A DNA stretch of 64,000 nucleotides from Cellulomonas fimi ATCC 484 (GTDB lineage: Bacteria; Actinomycetota; Actinomycetes; Actinomycetales; Cellulomonadaceae), in NCBI RefSeq assembly GCF_000212695.1, contig NC_015514.1, forward strand, positions 1,178,001-1,242,000, read 5' to 3'. A model generated the notes under the pieces. It saw nothing but the letters and a program-made list of their open reading frames with translations, was not told where the DNA came from and made no database searches. Shown here piece by piece: positions 1 to 9,799 of this stretch (position 1 is its first letter; each line of letters opens with the position of its first letter). The translations under genes and the position numbers were made by a program.

Positions 1-451
1 CGTGCGGCACGTCCGGCAGCAGCTCGCGCGCGACCTGGATGCCCGTGAGGTTCGGCGGGTTGTGCAGCGGCGCGAGCGGCGACAGCGCGTCGATGCGCCG
101 CACGACGTCGTCGTCCACGAGCGCGGGACCCGCGAAGTCCGACCCGCCGTGCACGACCCGGTGGCCCACGGCGACGATGTGCGCCGACGCCAGCTCCGGT
201 CCGATCTCGTCGAACAGGCCGAGGACGAGACGCAGGCCCGCGCCGTGGTCGGCGATCGGCTCGTCGCGCTGCGTCGTGCTGCCCGCGTACGTGTGCTTGA
301 TCGTGCCGACGTCCTCGCCGATCCGCTCGACCAGGCCCGACGCGATCGCCTCGCCCCCGACCGGGTCGACCAGCTGGTACTTGATCGACGACGAGCCGGA
401 GTTGACGACGAGGACCGTGCCTCGCGTGGTGGTGTGCTGCGTGCTGGTCAT
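1..451 (-). CDS. ackA: Acetate kinase, N-terminal part (cut by window edge)
   Basis: Acetate kinase converts acetyl phosphate and ADP to acetate and ATP in the cytoplasm, the last step of the acetate branch. Only the first 150 residues are in the window; the gene runs off the left edge. The N-terminal nucleotide-binding signature VLVVNSGSSSIKYQL lies near residues 13-27, and the conserved GHRVVHGG segment is present. The ATG at 451 overlaps the pta stop by four bases (ATGA), so the two are translationally coupled. Family and start are clear; the C-terminal half cannot be assessed. Confidence 0.95.
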   Translation of the reverse strand, partial: MTSTQHTTTRGTVLVVNSGSSSIKYQLVDPVGGEAIASGLVERIGEDVGTIKHTYAGSTTQRDEPIADHGAGLRLVLGLFDEIGPELASAHIVAVGHRVVHGGSDFAGPALVDDDVVRRIDALSPLAPLHNPPNLTGIQVARELLPDVPH

Positions 452-2559
452 CGGGCGACCGCCTCCGTCGTGGTCGTGGGTGCGCCTGCCGGTGCGTCCT
501 GCGCCTGCGCCTGGATCGCCGTGATCGCGACCGTGTTGACGATGTCCTGCACGAGGGCACCGCGCGACAGGTCGTTCACCGGCTTGTTGAGCCCCTGCAG
601 CACCGGGCCGACCGCCACCGCGCCGGCGGACCGCTGGACCGCCTTGTAGGTGTTGTTGCCGGTGTTGAGGTCGGGGAAGACGAACACCGTCGCGCGGCCG
701 GCCACGGCCGAGTCGGGCAGCTTCGTCTGGGCGACGGACGCGTCGACCGCGGCGTCGTACTGGATCGGGCCCTCGACCGACAGGTCGGGGCGACGCTCGC
801 GCACGAGCGCGGTCGCGGCCCGCACCTTGTCGACGTCGGCGCCCGTGCCCGACGCGCCCGTCGAGTACGACAGCATCGCGATGCGCGGCTCGATCCCGAA
901 CTGCACCGCGGTCGCCGCCGACGAGATCGCGATGTCCGCGAGCTGCTCGGCCGTCGGGTCGGGGATGACCGCGCAGTCGGCGTACACGAGCACGCGGTCC
1001 TCGAGGCACATGAGGAAGCAGCTCGACACGTTGTTCGTGCCGGGGGCCGTCTTGATGATCTCGAACGACGGCTTGATGGTGTGCGCGGTGGTGTGGGCGG
1101 CGCCCGAGACCATGCCGTCCGCGAGGCCGAGGTGCACCATCATCGTGCCGAAGTACGAGACGGACGGGACGATCTCGCGGGCCCGCTCGGGCGTCATGCC
1201 CTTGTGCGCGCGGATCTGGGTGTACTCCGCCGCGAACCGCTCGAGCAGCTCGGGGTCGTGCGGGTCGATCAGGTCCGCGTCGGCCAGGTCGAGGCCCAGC
1301 TCCGTGGCGCGGCTGCGGATCGCGGCCGGCTCGCCGAGGATCGTCAGGCGCGCGACGCCGCGGCGCAGCAGCGTCGACGCCGCGCGCAGGATGCGGTCGT
1401 CGTTGCCCTCGGGCAGGACGATGTGCTTGCGGTCGGCGCGGGCCCGGTCCAGCAGCTCGTACTCGAACATGAGCGGCGTCACGACCTCGGGGCGCGCGAC
1501 GTCGAGCGCGCCCAGCAGCGCGGTCCCGTCGACGTGCTCCTCGAACAGCGCGAGCGCGGTGTCGAGCTTGATCTGCGAGTCGGCGCTCAGGTGCCCGCGG
1601 GTCGCGGCCGCCGCGCTGGCCGAGCGGAACGAGCCCAGCGACGTCTCGATGATCGGCAGCCGCGTGCCGAGGCCGTCGATGAGGCGCTGCACGACCGGCG
1701 ACGGCTCGAACCCGCCGTTGAGGATGATGCCCGCGAGGGACGGGAAGCCCTCCGCCTGGTGCGCGATGAGCAGACCCAGCAGCACGTCCGAGCGGTCGCC
1801 CGGCGTGATGACGACGGCGCCGTCGGCGATCCGGTCCAGCAGGTGCTCGACCGACATCGCACCCACGAGCACGTCGAGCACCTCGCGCGACAGCAGCTCC
1901 TCGTCGCCCGCCAGCAGGTGCCCGCCGACGGACTCCATGAGCTGGCGGACCGTCGGTGCGGTGAGCAGCGAGCTCTCCGGCAGGGCCCACGTCGGCAGCC
2001 CCGTGCCCTGCTCGACCTCCGCCTTCACGGCGTCCACCGCGGCTGGGCCGCAGCGGTTCACGGTCACGGCGACGACCTGCGCGTGCTCGTCCTGCATGGC
2101 CGCGACGACGATGTCGACGACCTGGTGGATCGCCTCGGGCGTGCGGCCGCTGCCGTTGACGACGAGCACCACGGGCGCGCCGAGGTTCGCGGCGATCCGG
2201 CCGTTGTACGCGAGCTCGGTCGGGCCCGCGACGTCCGTGTAGTCCGTGCCGACCACCACGACCGCGTCGCACCGGCGCGCGACCTCGTGGTAGCGCTGCA
2301 CGATCTGCCCGAGCGCCTGGTCGGGGTCCGCCAGCATCTGCTCGTACGTGACGCCGACGCACTCCTCGTACGTCAGGTCGACGCCGTCGTGCGCGAGCAG
2401 CAGCTCGAGGACGTAGTCACGCGTCTTGGTGGAGCGGGCCACCGGCCGGAACACCCCCACCCGCTGCACGGTGCGCGAGAGCAGGTCGACGAGGCCCAGG
2501 GCCACGACGGACTTGCCGGAGTCCCCCTCGGGGGAGGTGAGGTAGATGCTGCGAGCCAC
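448..2559 (-). CDS. pta: Phosphate acetyltransferase, long DRTGG-containing form
   Basis: Converts acetyl-CoA and phosphate to acetyl phosphate and CoA. At 703 aa it is the long class: an N-terminal dethiobiotin-synthetase-like P-loop region (SPEGDSGKS near residues 9-17), a central DRTGG-type regulatory domain (about 215-330) and a C-terminal PTA_PTB catalytic domain (about 370-690) with the typical GMVSGAAHTTAHTIKP segment. The start is GTG at 2559, preceded by AGGAGA eight bases upstream. It overlaps ackA by four bases. A hairpin separates it from upstream xfp, so pta-ackA may have its own promoter in the 159-bp gap, although readthrough is possible. Confidence 0.95.
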   Translation of the reverse strand: MARSIYLTSPEGDSGKSVVALGLVDLLSRTVQRVGVFRPVARSTKTRDYVLELLLAHDGVDLTYEECVGVTYEQMLADPDQALGQIVQRYHEVARRCDAVVVVGTDYTDVAGPTELAYNGRIAANLGAPVVLVVNGSGRTPEAIHQVVDIVVAAMQDEHAQVVAVTVNRCGPAAVDAVKAEVEQGTGLPTWALPESSLLTAPTVRQLMESVGGHLLAGDEELLSREVLDVLVGAMSVEHLLDRIADGAVVITPGDRSDVLLGLLIAHQAEGFPSLAGIILNGGFEPSPVVQRLIDGLGTRLPIIETSLGSFRSASAAAATRGHLSADSQIKLDTALALFEEHVDGTALLGALDVARPEVVTPLMFEYELLDRARADRKHIVLPEGNDDRILRAASTLLRRGVARLTILGEPAAIRSRATELGLDLADADLIDPHDPELLERFAAEYTQIRAHKGMTPERAREIVPSVSYFGTMMVHLGLADGMVSGAAHTTAHTIKPSFEIIKTAPGTNNVSSCFLMCLEDRVLVYADCAVIPDPTAEQLADIAISSAATAVQFGIEPRIAMLSYSTGASGTGADVDKVRAATALVRERRPDLSVEGPIQYDAAVDASVAQTKLPDSAVAGRATVFVFPDLNTGNNTYKAVQRSAGAVAVGPVLQGLNKPVNDLSRGALVQDIVNTVAITAIQAQAQDAPAGAPTTTTEAVAR

Positions 2560-2635
2560 GGTGGGCGTCTCCTGGTGCTGGACCCCGGGTGCGGGGGTGG
2601 TGCTCGGTGCTCCTGCGTGTCGTGCATGGACCGGC

Positions 2636-2681
2636 GGGACGGGTCGCGGCGGTTCGCGGTGGCGTCGGCGCGACCCGTCCC
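2636..2681 (-). terminator. Hairpin after xfp
   Basis: Inverted repeat GGGACGGGTCGCG (2636-2648) and its exact complement (2669-2681), a 13-bp perfect stem with a 20-nt loop, 38 bases past the xfp stop. A smaller GGCCCC/GGGGCC hairpin lies at 2693-2708. There is no U-tract, as is common in high-GC actinobacteria. It probably attenuates xfp readthrough into pta-ackA. Confidence 0.5.
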
Positions 2682-2718
2682 AGGTCCGGTGAGGCCCCGT
2701 CAGGGGCCCCGACGGGTG

Positions 2719-5205
2719 CTACTCGTTGTCACCGCCCGTCGCGAGGGTCGCCGACTGCTGCGGGCCACCCTGCTCCGTGCCGGTCTCGCCCGCGTCGGGC
2801 CAGACCCAGTCGCGCACCTCGGGCAGGTCGTCGCCGTGCTCGCGGGTCCACTCGCGGGCCTCGATGCGCTTGTCGACCATGCGCTGGCGCAGGCCCGCGT
2901 ACGCGGTGCCCAGGTTCGGCACGCGGTCGATGACGTCGATGACCAGGTGGTACCGGTCGAGGTCGTTGAGCATGACCATGTCGAACGGCGTCGTCGTCGT
3001 GCCCTCCTCCTTGTACCCGCGCACGTGGATGTTCGCGTGCCCGTTGCGGCGGTACGTGAGGCGGTGGATGAGCCACGGGTAGCCGTGGTACGCGAAGACG
3101 ACCGGGCGGTCCGCGGTGAACAGGCCGTCGAACTGCGCGTCGGACAGGCCGTGCGGGTGCTCCCGCTCGTCCTGCAGGCGCATGAGGTCGACGACGTTGA
3201 TGACGCGGACCTTGAGGTCCGGCAGCTCACGACGCAGGATGTCCGCCGCCGCCAGGACCTCGAGCGTCGGCACGTCGCCCGCAGCGGCCAGGACGACGTC
3301 GGGCTTCTCGCCCGCGACCTCCGTGCCGGCCCACTCCCAGATGCCCAGGCCGCGCGAGCAGTGCGCGACGGCCTCGTCCATCGTGAGGAAGTTCGGCGCG
3401 GGCTGCTTGCCGGACACCACGACGTTGACGTACTGCCGGCTGCGCAGGCAGTGGTCGTACGTCGAGAGCAGCGTGTTCGCGTCCGGCGGCAGGTACACCC
3501 GGACGACCTCGGCCTTCTTGTTGACCACGTGGTCGATGAAGCCGGGGTCCTGGTGGCTGAAGCCGTTGTGGTCCTGCCGCCAGACGTGGCTCGACAGCAG
3601 GTAGTTGAGCGACGCGATGGGCCGGCGCCACGGGATGTGGTTCGTGACCTTCAGCCACTTGGCGTGCTGGTTGAACATCGAGTCGATGATGTGGATGAAC
3701 GCCTCGTAGCAGTTGAACAGCCCGTGGCGGCCGGTGAGCAGGTAGCCCTCCAGCCAGCCCTGGCACTGGTGCTCCGAGAGCATCTCCAGCACGCGGCCCG
3801 CGCGCGACAGGTTGTCGTCGACCTCCTCGCCGAGGAAGTCCGCGTTCCACTGCTTGTCCGTGGTCTCGAACACCGCCTGCAGACGGTTCGACGCGGTCTC
3901 GTCGGGGCCGAAGATCCGGAAGTTGTCCGGGTTCTGCCGGATGACGTCCGTGAGCCACTGGCCGAGCACGCGCGGCGCCTCGCTGATCGACCCGCCCGGC
4001 GTCGGCACGTCCACCGCGTACTCGCGGAAGTCCGGCAGGCGCAGGTCCTTGAGCAGCAGGCCGCCGTTGGCGTGCGGGTTGTCGCTCATCCGCAGGCCCT
4101 CGGGCGGGTTCAGCGCGCGGATCTCCTCGCGCAGGCGCCCCTGCTCGTCGAAGAGCTCGTCGGCGCGGTACGACTCGAGCCACTCGCGCAGCACGTCGAG
4201 GTGCTCCGCCGTGTCCCGCGCGCTCGCGAGCGGCACCTGGTGGGCGCGCCACGAGCCCGTCGTCTTCTTGCCGTCGATGTACGCCGGGCCGGTCCAGCCC
4301 TTGGGGGTGCGGAAGACGATCATCGGCCACTGCGGCCGGTCGTCCTTGCCGTCGCGCGCCTGCGCCTTGATGTCCGCGATCTCGTCGAGCACCTCGTCGA
4401 GCAGCTCCGCGAAGCGGCGGTGGACCTGCTCGGCCGGCTCGTCGTCGAAGCCCGCGACGAACACGTGCGGCTTGTGGCCGTAGCCGACCATGAGCGCCTC
4501 GAGCTCGTCGTCGCTGATGCGCGCGAGCACCGTCGGGTTGGCGATCTTGTACCCGTTGAGGTGCAGGATCGGCAGGACGACGCCGTCCTTGACCGGGTTG
4601 ACGAACTTGTTCGAGTGCCAGCTCGTCGCCAGCGGGCCCGTCTCCGCCTCGCCGTCGCCGACGACCGCCGCGACCAGCAGGTCCGGGTTGTCGAACGCCG
4701 CACCGTACGCGTGGGACAGCGCGTAGCCGAGCTCGCCGCCCTCGTGGATCGAGCCCGGCGTCTCCGGGGCCACGTGGCTCGGGATCCCGCCCGGGAAGGA
4801 GAACTGGCGGAAGAGCCGCTTGATGCCCTCCTCGTCCTCCGTGATGTCCGTGTACACGTGCGAGTACGTGCCGTCGAGGTACGCACCCGCGACGAGGCCC
4901 GGACCGCCGTGGCCCGGGCCCGTGACGTAGAGCGTCGACTGCGCGCGCTCCGCGATGACGCGGTTCAGGTGCGCGTACAGGAAGGTCAGTCCCGGCGTCG
5001 TCCCCCAGTGGCCGAGCAGGCGCGGCTTGACGTGGTCACGCGTCAGCGGCTCCCGCAGCAGCGGGTTGTCGAGCAGGTAGATCTGCCCGACGGACAGGTA
5101 GTTGGCTGCCCGCCACCACTGGTCGATCCTCTCCAGCGTCTCCGCGGTGACGGTGTCGCCGGACCCCCTGCGCCAGGTGGTCTCGGCCGACGTCGCAGTG
5201 CTCAT
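2719..5205 (-). CDS. xfp: Xylulose-5-phosphate/fructose-6-phosphate phosphoketolase
   Basis: Thiamine-diphosphate enzyme that splits xylulose 5-phosphate or fructose 6-phosphate with phosphate into acetyl phosphate plus glyceraldehyde 3-phosphate or erythrose 4-phosphate (the key reaction of the bifid shunt). The 828-aa product has the family's usual length and its motifs: [18 protein letters not shown] near the N-terminus, the ThDP-binding [11 protein letters not shown], and [15 protein letters not shown] near the C-terminus. I chose ATG at 5205 because GGGGAG sits seven bases upstream; an in-frame ATG at 5232 is possible but less well supported. Its product acetyl phosphate feeds the adjacent pta-ackA pair. 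A DosR/OsdR-like box lies about 80 bp upstream. Confidence 0.95.
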   Translation of the reverse strand: MSTATSAETTWRRGSGDTVTAETLERIDQWWRAANYLSVGQIYLLDNPLLREPLTRDHVKPRLLGHWGTTPGLTFLYAHLNRVIAERAQSTLYVTGPGHGGPGLVAGAYLDGTYSHVYTDITEDEEGIKRLFRQFSFPGGIPSHVAPETPGSIHEGGELGYALSHAYGAAFDNPDLLVAAVVGDGEAETGPLATSWHSNKFVNPVKDGVVLPILHLNGYKIANPTVLARISDDELEALMVGYGHKPHVFVAGFDDEPAEQVHRRFAELLDEVLDEIADIKAQARDGKDDRPQWPMIVFRTPKGWTGPAYIDGKKTTGSWRAHQVPLASARDTAEHLDVLREWLESYRADELFDEQGRLREEIRALNPPEGLRMSDNPHANGGLLLKDLRLPDFREYAVDVPTPGGSISEAPRVLGQWLTDVIRQNPDNFRIFGPDETASNRLQAVFETTDKQWNADFLGEEVDDNLSRAGRVLEMLSEHQCQGWLEGYLLTGRHGLFNCYEAFIHIIDSMFNQHAKWLKVTNHIPWRRPIASLNYLLSSHVWRQDHNGFSHQDPGFIDHVVNKKAEVVRVYLPPDANTLLSTYDHCLRSRQYVNVVVSGKQPAPNFLTMDEAVAHCSRGLGIWEWAGTEVAGEKPDVVLAAAGDVPTLEVLAAADILRRELPDLKVRVINVVDLMRLQDEREHPHGLSDAQFDGLFTADRPVVFAYHGYPWLIHRLTYRRNGHANIHVRGYKEEGTTTTPFDMVMLNDLDRYHLVIDVIDRVPNLGTAYAGLRQRMVDKRIEAREWTREHGDDLPEVRDWVWPDAGETGTEQGGPQQSATLATGGDNE

Positions 5206-5284
5206 TGGTCGCTCCCCATCGTCGTCCGGCATGTTGTTCGCCGTGCCCCCGCAGCCAGCGTTCCCTGGGATCGCACCCCGGTCC

Positions 5285-5297
5285 GGGACTTCCGACC
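5285..5297. promoter_or_regulatory. Candidate DosR/OsdR-type box upstream of xfp
   Basis: GGGACTTCCGACC at 5285-5297 resembles one arm-and-centre of the DosR/DevR motif family (GGGACTTnnGnCCC). It lies in the 297-bp gap between xfp and SURF1, about 80 bp upstream of the xfp start. No regulator gene of that type is in the window. This is a pattern match by eye only. Confidence 0.35.
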
Positions 5298-5502
5298 TAA
5301 CGTCGGTGAACAGTGGCACGCCCACCCGCCATACAACCGCAATCCACCGCCGGACGCCCGTGGTGACGTTCGTCTCGTCGGGGCGGTCGACGGGTGTCCA
5401 CGCGCAGGTCAGCGGTCGTCGAGGTGCCCGTCACCCGGCCGTCGCCCCCGTGTGCTCCGGGCGGGTGAGAGACGTGCGCCACGCGCGCGTTACCGTGGCG
5501 GC

Positions 5503-6324
5503 GTGACCCACCCGCAGGCGCCGACGACGCTGTGGCGGGCCGCCCGCCGGCCGCGCATGGTGCTGCTGCTCCTGCTGCTCCTCGGGGCCGCGGCGGTGTG
5601 CGCGCGGCTCGGCGCGTGGCAGCTCGACCGGGCCGAGGTCCGCGGCGCGCGGGCCGAGGAGCGGCACGTCGCCGAGCTCGTCGCGGCCGACCCCGTCCCG
5701 CTCGCCGACGTGCTCGCCCCGCAGACCTCCTTCCACGGGGACCTGGTGGGCCGCAAGGTGTCCGTGACCGGCACGTACGACGCCGACGGCCAGCTGCTCG
5801 TCCCCGGGCGCGCGCACGACGGCACGACCGGTCTCCTCGTCCTCACGCCCCTGCGGGTGCCCGGTGCCGCCGACGGCGAGGACGCCGTGCTCCCGGTCGT
5901 GCGCGGCTGGGTGGCCGCGCCGGCGGACGCCGACGAGCCGCCCTCCGGTGAGGTGGACCTCCTCGGCTACCTCCAGGTGTCCGAGTCCGCGGGCAGCGGC
6001 GTGCGCGACGGCCGGACCGACGCGATCTCCTCGCCCGAGCTGCTCAACGTGTGGGGCGGCCCGATCTGGACGGGCTACCTCGTCGTCGCGTCGTCCGACC
6101 CCGCGCAGTCGCCGGACGTCGCGCTGCTCGACCCGCCGCGCTCGCCCGGTGCGGGCCTCAACGTCCAGAACCTCGCCTACGCCGCGCAGTGGTGGATCTT
6201 CGGCGGCTTCGCCGTCCTGCTGTGGTGGCGCCTGGTCCGCGACGAGGCCGCCGGCGGCCGCCCCGAGATGCCCGCGCCCACGGTCCAGGCAGCGCCCGAG
6301 CCGTCGGGGTCCGGCGGCTCCTGA
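5503..6324 (+). CDS. SURF1 family cytochrome oxidase assembly protein
   Basis: SURF1 proteins assist assembly/heme insertion of cytochrome c oxidase in the membrane. The 273-aa protein has an N-terminal helix (about residues 17-36), a large extracytoplasmic domain with the family-typical QxxRxxE-like region (LGAWQLDRAEVR near 34-45) and VRGWV (about 136), and a C-terminal helix (NLAYAAQWWIFGGFAVLLWW near 224-243). The long open frame upstream is a shadow of genes on the other strand. The true start is GTG at 5503: a TACCGT -10 box at 5491-5496 ends six bases before it and there is no Shine-Dalgarno, predicting a leaderless mRNA. It stands alone. Confidence 0.9.
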   Translation: MTHPQAPTTLWRAARRPRMVLLLLLLLGAAAVCARLGAWQLDRAEVRGARAEERHVAELVAADPVPLADVLAPQTSFHGDLVGRKVSVTGTYDADGQLLVPGRAHDGTTGLLVLTPLRVPGAADGEDAVLPVVRGWVAAPADADEPPSGEVDLLGYLQVSESAGSGVRDGRTDAISSPELLNVWGGPIWTGYLVVASSDPAQSPDVALLDPPRSPGAGLNVQNLAYAAQWWIFGGFAVLLWWRLVRDEAAGGRPEMPAPTVQAAPEPSGSGGS

Positions 6325-6488
6325 CCGTCCCACGTCCGGGCGGTGACGGCCGGGCGGGCCGGCGCCGGTCGCGCGCATCCGGGCGCCGGGCGCCGTCCCA
6401 GGTCGTACGAGGTCGTCCTCGCGGCGTACGCGCACGACCGGCACGGATGGTCCTCACGGGCGTCCCGGCGGCACCGGGCGCGTCCGTA

Positions 6489-6509
6489 CGTTCGAGTCTC
6501 ATCCGAACG
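6489..6509. repeat. Inverted repeat in the leader of the ABC/two-component operon
   Basis: CGTTCG (6489-6494) and CGAACG (6504-6509) form an inverted repeat with a 9-nt spacer. It overlaps a possible -10 box TACGTT (6487-6492) and precedes AGGAGG at 6511. It could be an operator for the response regulator encoded in the same operon, or a short mRNA hairpin. Confidence 0.3.
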
Positions 6510-6520
6510 CAGGAGGACGC

Positions 6521-7465
6521 ATGATCGAGGCCACACGACTGACGAAGCGGTACGGCGACCGGACCGCCGTCGACGACGTCACCTTCACGGTCCAGCCCGG
6601 CAAGGTGACGGGGTTCCTGGGGCCGAACGGCGCCGGCAAGTCCACGACGATGCGCATGATGCTGGGGCTCGACCGCCCGAGCTCGGGCCGGGTCACCGTC
6701 AACGGCCGGGCGTACGCGCAGCACCGCGCACCCCTCGGCGAGGTCGGTGCGCTGCTCGACGCGAAGGCGGTGCACGGCGGCCGGACCGCCCGGGACCACC
6801 TGCTCGCGCTCGCCCTCTCGCACGGCCTCGGGCACCGGCGCGTCGACGAGGTCATCGAGATCGCGGGCCTGGGCCCGGTGGCACGCCGGCGCGCCGGGGG
6901 GTTCTCGCTCGGCATGAGCCAGCGGCTCGGGATCGCCGCGGCCCTGCTCGGCGACCCGGAGACGCTCGTCCTCGACGAGCCCGTCAACGGTCTCGACCCC
7001 GAGGGGGTCCTGTGGGTGCGGCACCTGCTGCGCGGGTTCGCCGCCGAGGGGCGCACCGTGTTCCTGTCGTCGCACCTCATGTCGGAGATGGCGCTCACGG
7101 CGGACCACCTCGTCGTCATCGGACGCGGGCGGGTCGTCGCCGACGCGCCCGTCGCCGACGTCGTGGCGCTCGCCGGCCCGCCCGCCGTGCGCGTCCGGAC
7201 GCCCGACGTGCGTCGGCTCGCGGCACTGCTCGCGGCGGCGCCGGGCGTCGAGCTGACGTCCACCGGCCCCGACGTCCTCGACGTCGCCGGCGCGACCGCC
7301 CCGCAGGTCGCAGCCCTCGCCGCGGGCGCCGGGATCGTGCTGCACGAGCTCGCGCCCGTCCAGGCGTCCCTGGAGGACGCGTACCTGGAGCTCACCGGCG
7401 ACGCGGTGGAGTACCGCGCGACCGCCGACGTCCCCACCCGTCACGTGTCAGGAGCCACCCGATGA
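6521..7465 (+). CDS. ABC transporter ATP-binding protein (CcmA/DrrA-like)
   Basis: ATPase subunit of an exporter-type ABC system, 314 aa. Walker A is GPNGAGKSTT (about residues 38-47), the signature region is SLGMSQ (about 130-135) and Walker B is TLVLDEP (about 148-154), followed by the H-loop in FLSSHLMSEMAL. The C-terminal 90 residues form the accessory domain common in DrrA-like proteins. A strong AGGAGG lies five bases before the ATG. The stop overlaps the start of the permease gene (ATGA), and a sensor kinase/regulator pair follows, an arrangement typical of stress- or antibiotic-responsive transporters. The substrate cannot be told from sequence. Confidence 0.92.
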   Translation: MIEATRLTKRYGDRTAVDDVTFTVQPGKVTGFLGPNGAGKSTTMRMMLGLDRPSSGRVTVNGRAYAQHRAPLGEVGALLDAKAVHGGRTARDHLLALALSHGLGHRRVDEVIEIAGLGPVARRRAGGFSLGMSQRLGIAAALLGDPETLVLDEPVNGLDPEGVLWVRHLLRGFAAEGRTVFLSSHLMSEMALTADHLVVIGRGRVVADAPVADVVALAGPPAVRVRTPDVRRLAALLAAAPGVELTSTGPDVLDVAGATAPQVAALAAGAGIVLHELAPVQASLEDAYLELTGDAVEYRATADVPTRHVSGATR

Positions 7466-8319
7466 CCGCCGCAGCCCCGTCCGCCACCCCGTCCGCCACC
7501 CGCATCCGCCCGCGGGTCGCCGTGCAGCCCGTGACCTTCGGGCGGCTCGTCGCCGCGGAGTGGGTCAAGCTCCGGTCCCTGCGCTCGACGTGGTGGACCC
7601 TGATCCTCGCGGTCGCGGCCTTCGCGGCGCTCGGCTGGCTGCGGGCCTCCAGCATCGCCTCGATCGCGCAGGACGTCCCCGACGGCGCGCTCGTCGGACC
7701 GGTGTACGCGACGTCCGGGCTGCTGGTCGCCCAGCTCGCGCTGAGCGGTCTCGCCGTCGTCGCGGTCACCGCCGAGTACCGCACCGGCCAGATCCGCTCG
7801 ACCCTCGCCGCGGCCCCCGCGCGCGTCCCGGCCCTCGTCGCGAAGCTCGTGGTCGTCCTCGGGGCCGTGCTGGTCGCCGGGCTCGCGGGCGCCGCCGCGG
7901 GGTGGGCCGGCGCCGCCCCCTCGTTCGCCCGGGCGGGCATGACCGTCGACCTCGCGGACCCCGAGCACCTGCGGCTCATGCTGGGCGTACCCCTCTACCT
8001 GGTGGCGATGGCCGCCCTGGCGTTCGGGATCGGCGCCACCCTGCGGAGCTCCGCGGCAGGCATCGCGACCGTCATGGGGCTCGTGTTCGTCGTCGAGCCC
8101 GCGTTCGCGCGCATCCCGTGGGAGCCGCTGCAGCAGCTGGCCGCGCTCCTGCCGTCCGCCGCGGGCTCCCGGCTCGTCACCTCCGACACCATGGGCTCGG
8201 TGACGTCGGGGTCGCAGAGCGTCACGCTCGGGCCGTGGGAGGGGTTCGGCGTGCTCGTCGCGTGGGCCGTGACCTCGGTCGTCGTCGCCGCCGTCCTGCT
8301 GCGCCGCCGGGACGCGTGA
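7462..8319 (+). CDS. ABC transporter permease (ABC-2 type)
   Basis: Membrane subunit that pairs with the preceding ATPase. The 285-aa product starts with a polar stretch, then the typical permease opening FGRLVAAEWVKLRSLRSTWW, and about six hydrophobic segments (near residues 46-62, 80-100, 122-152, 178-198, 203-220 and 258-280). It contains the ABC-2 feature of a cytosolic loop AEYRTGQIRSTLAAAP. The ATG at 7462 overlaps the ATPase stop by four bases. The next gene begins 25 bases downstream, so all four genes to 10470 are probably one operon. Confidence 0.9.
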   Translation: MTAAAPSATPSATRIRPRVAVQPVTFGRLVAAEWVKLRSLRSTWWTLILAVAAFAALGWLRASSIASIAQDVPDGALVGPVYATSGLLVAQLALSGLAVVAVTAEYRTGQIRSTLAAAPARVPALVAKLVVVLGAVLVAGLAGAAAGWAGAAPSFARAGMTVDLADPEHLRLMLGVPLYLVAMAALAFGIGATLRSSAAGIATVMGLVFVVEPAFARIPWEPLQQLAALLPSAAGSRLVTSDTMGSVTSGSQSVTLGPWEGFGVLVAWAVTSVVVAAVLLRRRDA

Positions 8320-8344
8320 GCGGGTGGGCTGGGAGGATGCCCGG

Positions 8345-9799
8345 GTGACGGACGCGGCACCCCACCTGCGCGGCCCGGCGGGCACGACCGCCGGGCCGTG
8401 GCTGCGGGTGCTCGGGACGGCGACCCTCGTGGTCGTCTTCGTCGCGTGGGGCGTGGCGTTCGCCGTGGGCGCCGAGTCGATGTTCCTGCTGAGCCGGCAC
8501 GTCGGGCAGCAGCGGACGGACGCGATGGCGTCCGCGTCGGTGGTGCTCACGCTCGTCGGGGCGGCGGTGCTGCTCGCGCGGCACAGGCGTCCCCTGCTGG
8601 TGGCCGGGACCGTCGCCGTCCTGGCCGCCGGCTCCCTGCTGCTCGCCGGTGCGACCAACGGGTACGAGCTGGCGATCGGCGCCGCGCTGTTCACGGTGGC
8701 TGCCGCGTGCCCACCGCGTACGGCGTGGCTCCTGACCGCGGCCGTGGTCGTCCCGGTCCTCGTCGTCGCGCGGGCAGCGCCGCTCGTGACGCTGGTCGGG
8801 TCGCTCGCGGCCGGGGGCGTCCCCGGCGAGCTGGACGCCGTCGGGTGGTTCCGGCTGCCCGGGCAGCTCGGCGACGTCGTGCCGCCGTGGTGGATCGTGA
8901 CCGCGCTGCCCGTCGTGGTGCTGGCCCTGTTCGGCGTCGCGTTCGGCACGCTCGTGCGCACCACGCGGCTGCGGACCGCCGCTCTCGAGGAGGCCGCCGC
9001 GGCGCGCGCCGCCGAGCAGGAGCAGCGTGCGCGCTTCACGCAGGCGGACGAGCGCGCCCGCGTCGCGCGGGAGATGCACGACGTCATCGCGCACTCCATC
9101 ACCGTGATGGTCGCGCTCGGCGGCGGTGCGGCGGCCGCGCTCGACCGGTCGCCCGAGCACGCACGGCACGCGCTCGAGGAGCTCGTCGACACCGGGCGTG
9201 GTGCGCTGGAGGACGTGCGCCGGATCCTCGGGGTGCTGCACACGCCCGCCCCGGGTGCTCCGCACGTCGCGGACGGCGACGCCTCGGGCGGTGACGTGCT
9301 GACGGCCCCGCAGCCGGGGGTGGAGGACCTCGACCGCCTCGTCGACCGCTTCCGCACCGCGGGCCTGCCCGTGCGCACGTCCGGCCTGGTGGTAGCGGGG
9401 CTCGACGGCCTGGACCCCACGGCCCAGCTCACCGTGTACCGGGTGGTGCAGGAGTCGCTGACGAACACGCTGCGGCACGCGCCCGGCACCGCGGCGGTCG
9501 ACGTCGTGGTGCGACGGGCCGCCGACGCGCTCGAGGTCGTCGTCGCAGACCGGGGAGCCGGACCCGACGCCGTCGTGCCCGCCGTGACCGGCGCGGCCGG
9601 TGCGTCGAGGAGCCCGGGGCGTGGGATCACCGGCATGGCGGGACGCGTCGACGCGTTCGGTGGCACCCTCGAGGCGGGTCCGCACGGCGACGGCTGGCGC
9701 GTGCGCGCGGTGCTGCCCGGGGCGGGCGCCGGCGCGACCCGCGGCGTGAGCGCCGCACCTGGTCCCGGCAGTGACCCGACGACGCAGGGAGAGGCATGA
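8345..9799 (+). CDS. Sensor histidine kinase, NarL/DesK-type
   Basis: Membrane sensor kinase of 484 aa. Four to five hydrophobic segments fill the first 200 residues. They are followed by the HisKA_3 box [12 protein letters not shown] with the predicted phosphoacceptor His245, then an HATPase domain (N-box [13 protein letters not shown] near residue 370, G-box [10 protein letters not shown] near 425). I chose GTG at 8345 because GGGAGG lies eight bases before it; an upstream in-frame codon at 8324 lacks this. The last four bases overlap the response regulator start (ATGA). It presumably senses the substrate or stress handled by the ABC transporter encoded just upstream. Confidence 0.92.
   Translation: MTDAAPHLRGPAGTTAGPWLRVLGTATLVVVFVAWGVAFAVGAESMFLLSRHVGQQRTDAMASASVVLTLVGAAVLLARHRRPLLVAGTVAVLAAGSLLLAGATNGYELAIGAALFTVAAACPPRTAWLLTAAVVVPVLVVARAAPLVTLVGSLAAGGVPGELDAVGWFRLPGQLGDVVPPWWIVTALPVVVLALFGVAFGTLVRTTRLRTAALEEAAAARAAEQEQRARFTQADERARVAREMHDVIAHSITVMVALGGGAAAALDRSPEHARHALEELVDTGRGALEDVRRILGVLHTPAPGAPHVADGDASGGDVLTAPQPGVEDLDRLVDRFRTAGLPVRTSGLVVAGLDGLDPTAQLTVYRVVQESLTNTLRHAPGTAAVDVVVRRAADALEVVVADRGAGPDAVVPAVTGAAGASRSPGRGITGMAGRVDAFGGTLEAGPHGDGWRVRAVLPGAGAGATRGVSAAPGPGSDPTTQGEA

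Noticed and set aside
1081..5502. Long plus-strand open frame running into SURF1
   Set aside because: It is antisense to pta and xfp and of low-complexity composition. Only the part from GTG 5503 onward matches SURF1, and a leaderless promoter sits directly before that codon.
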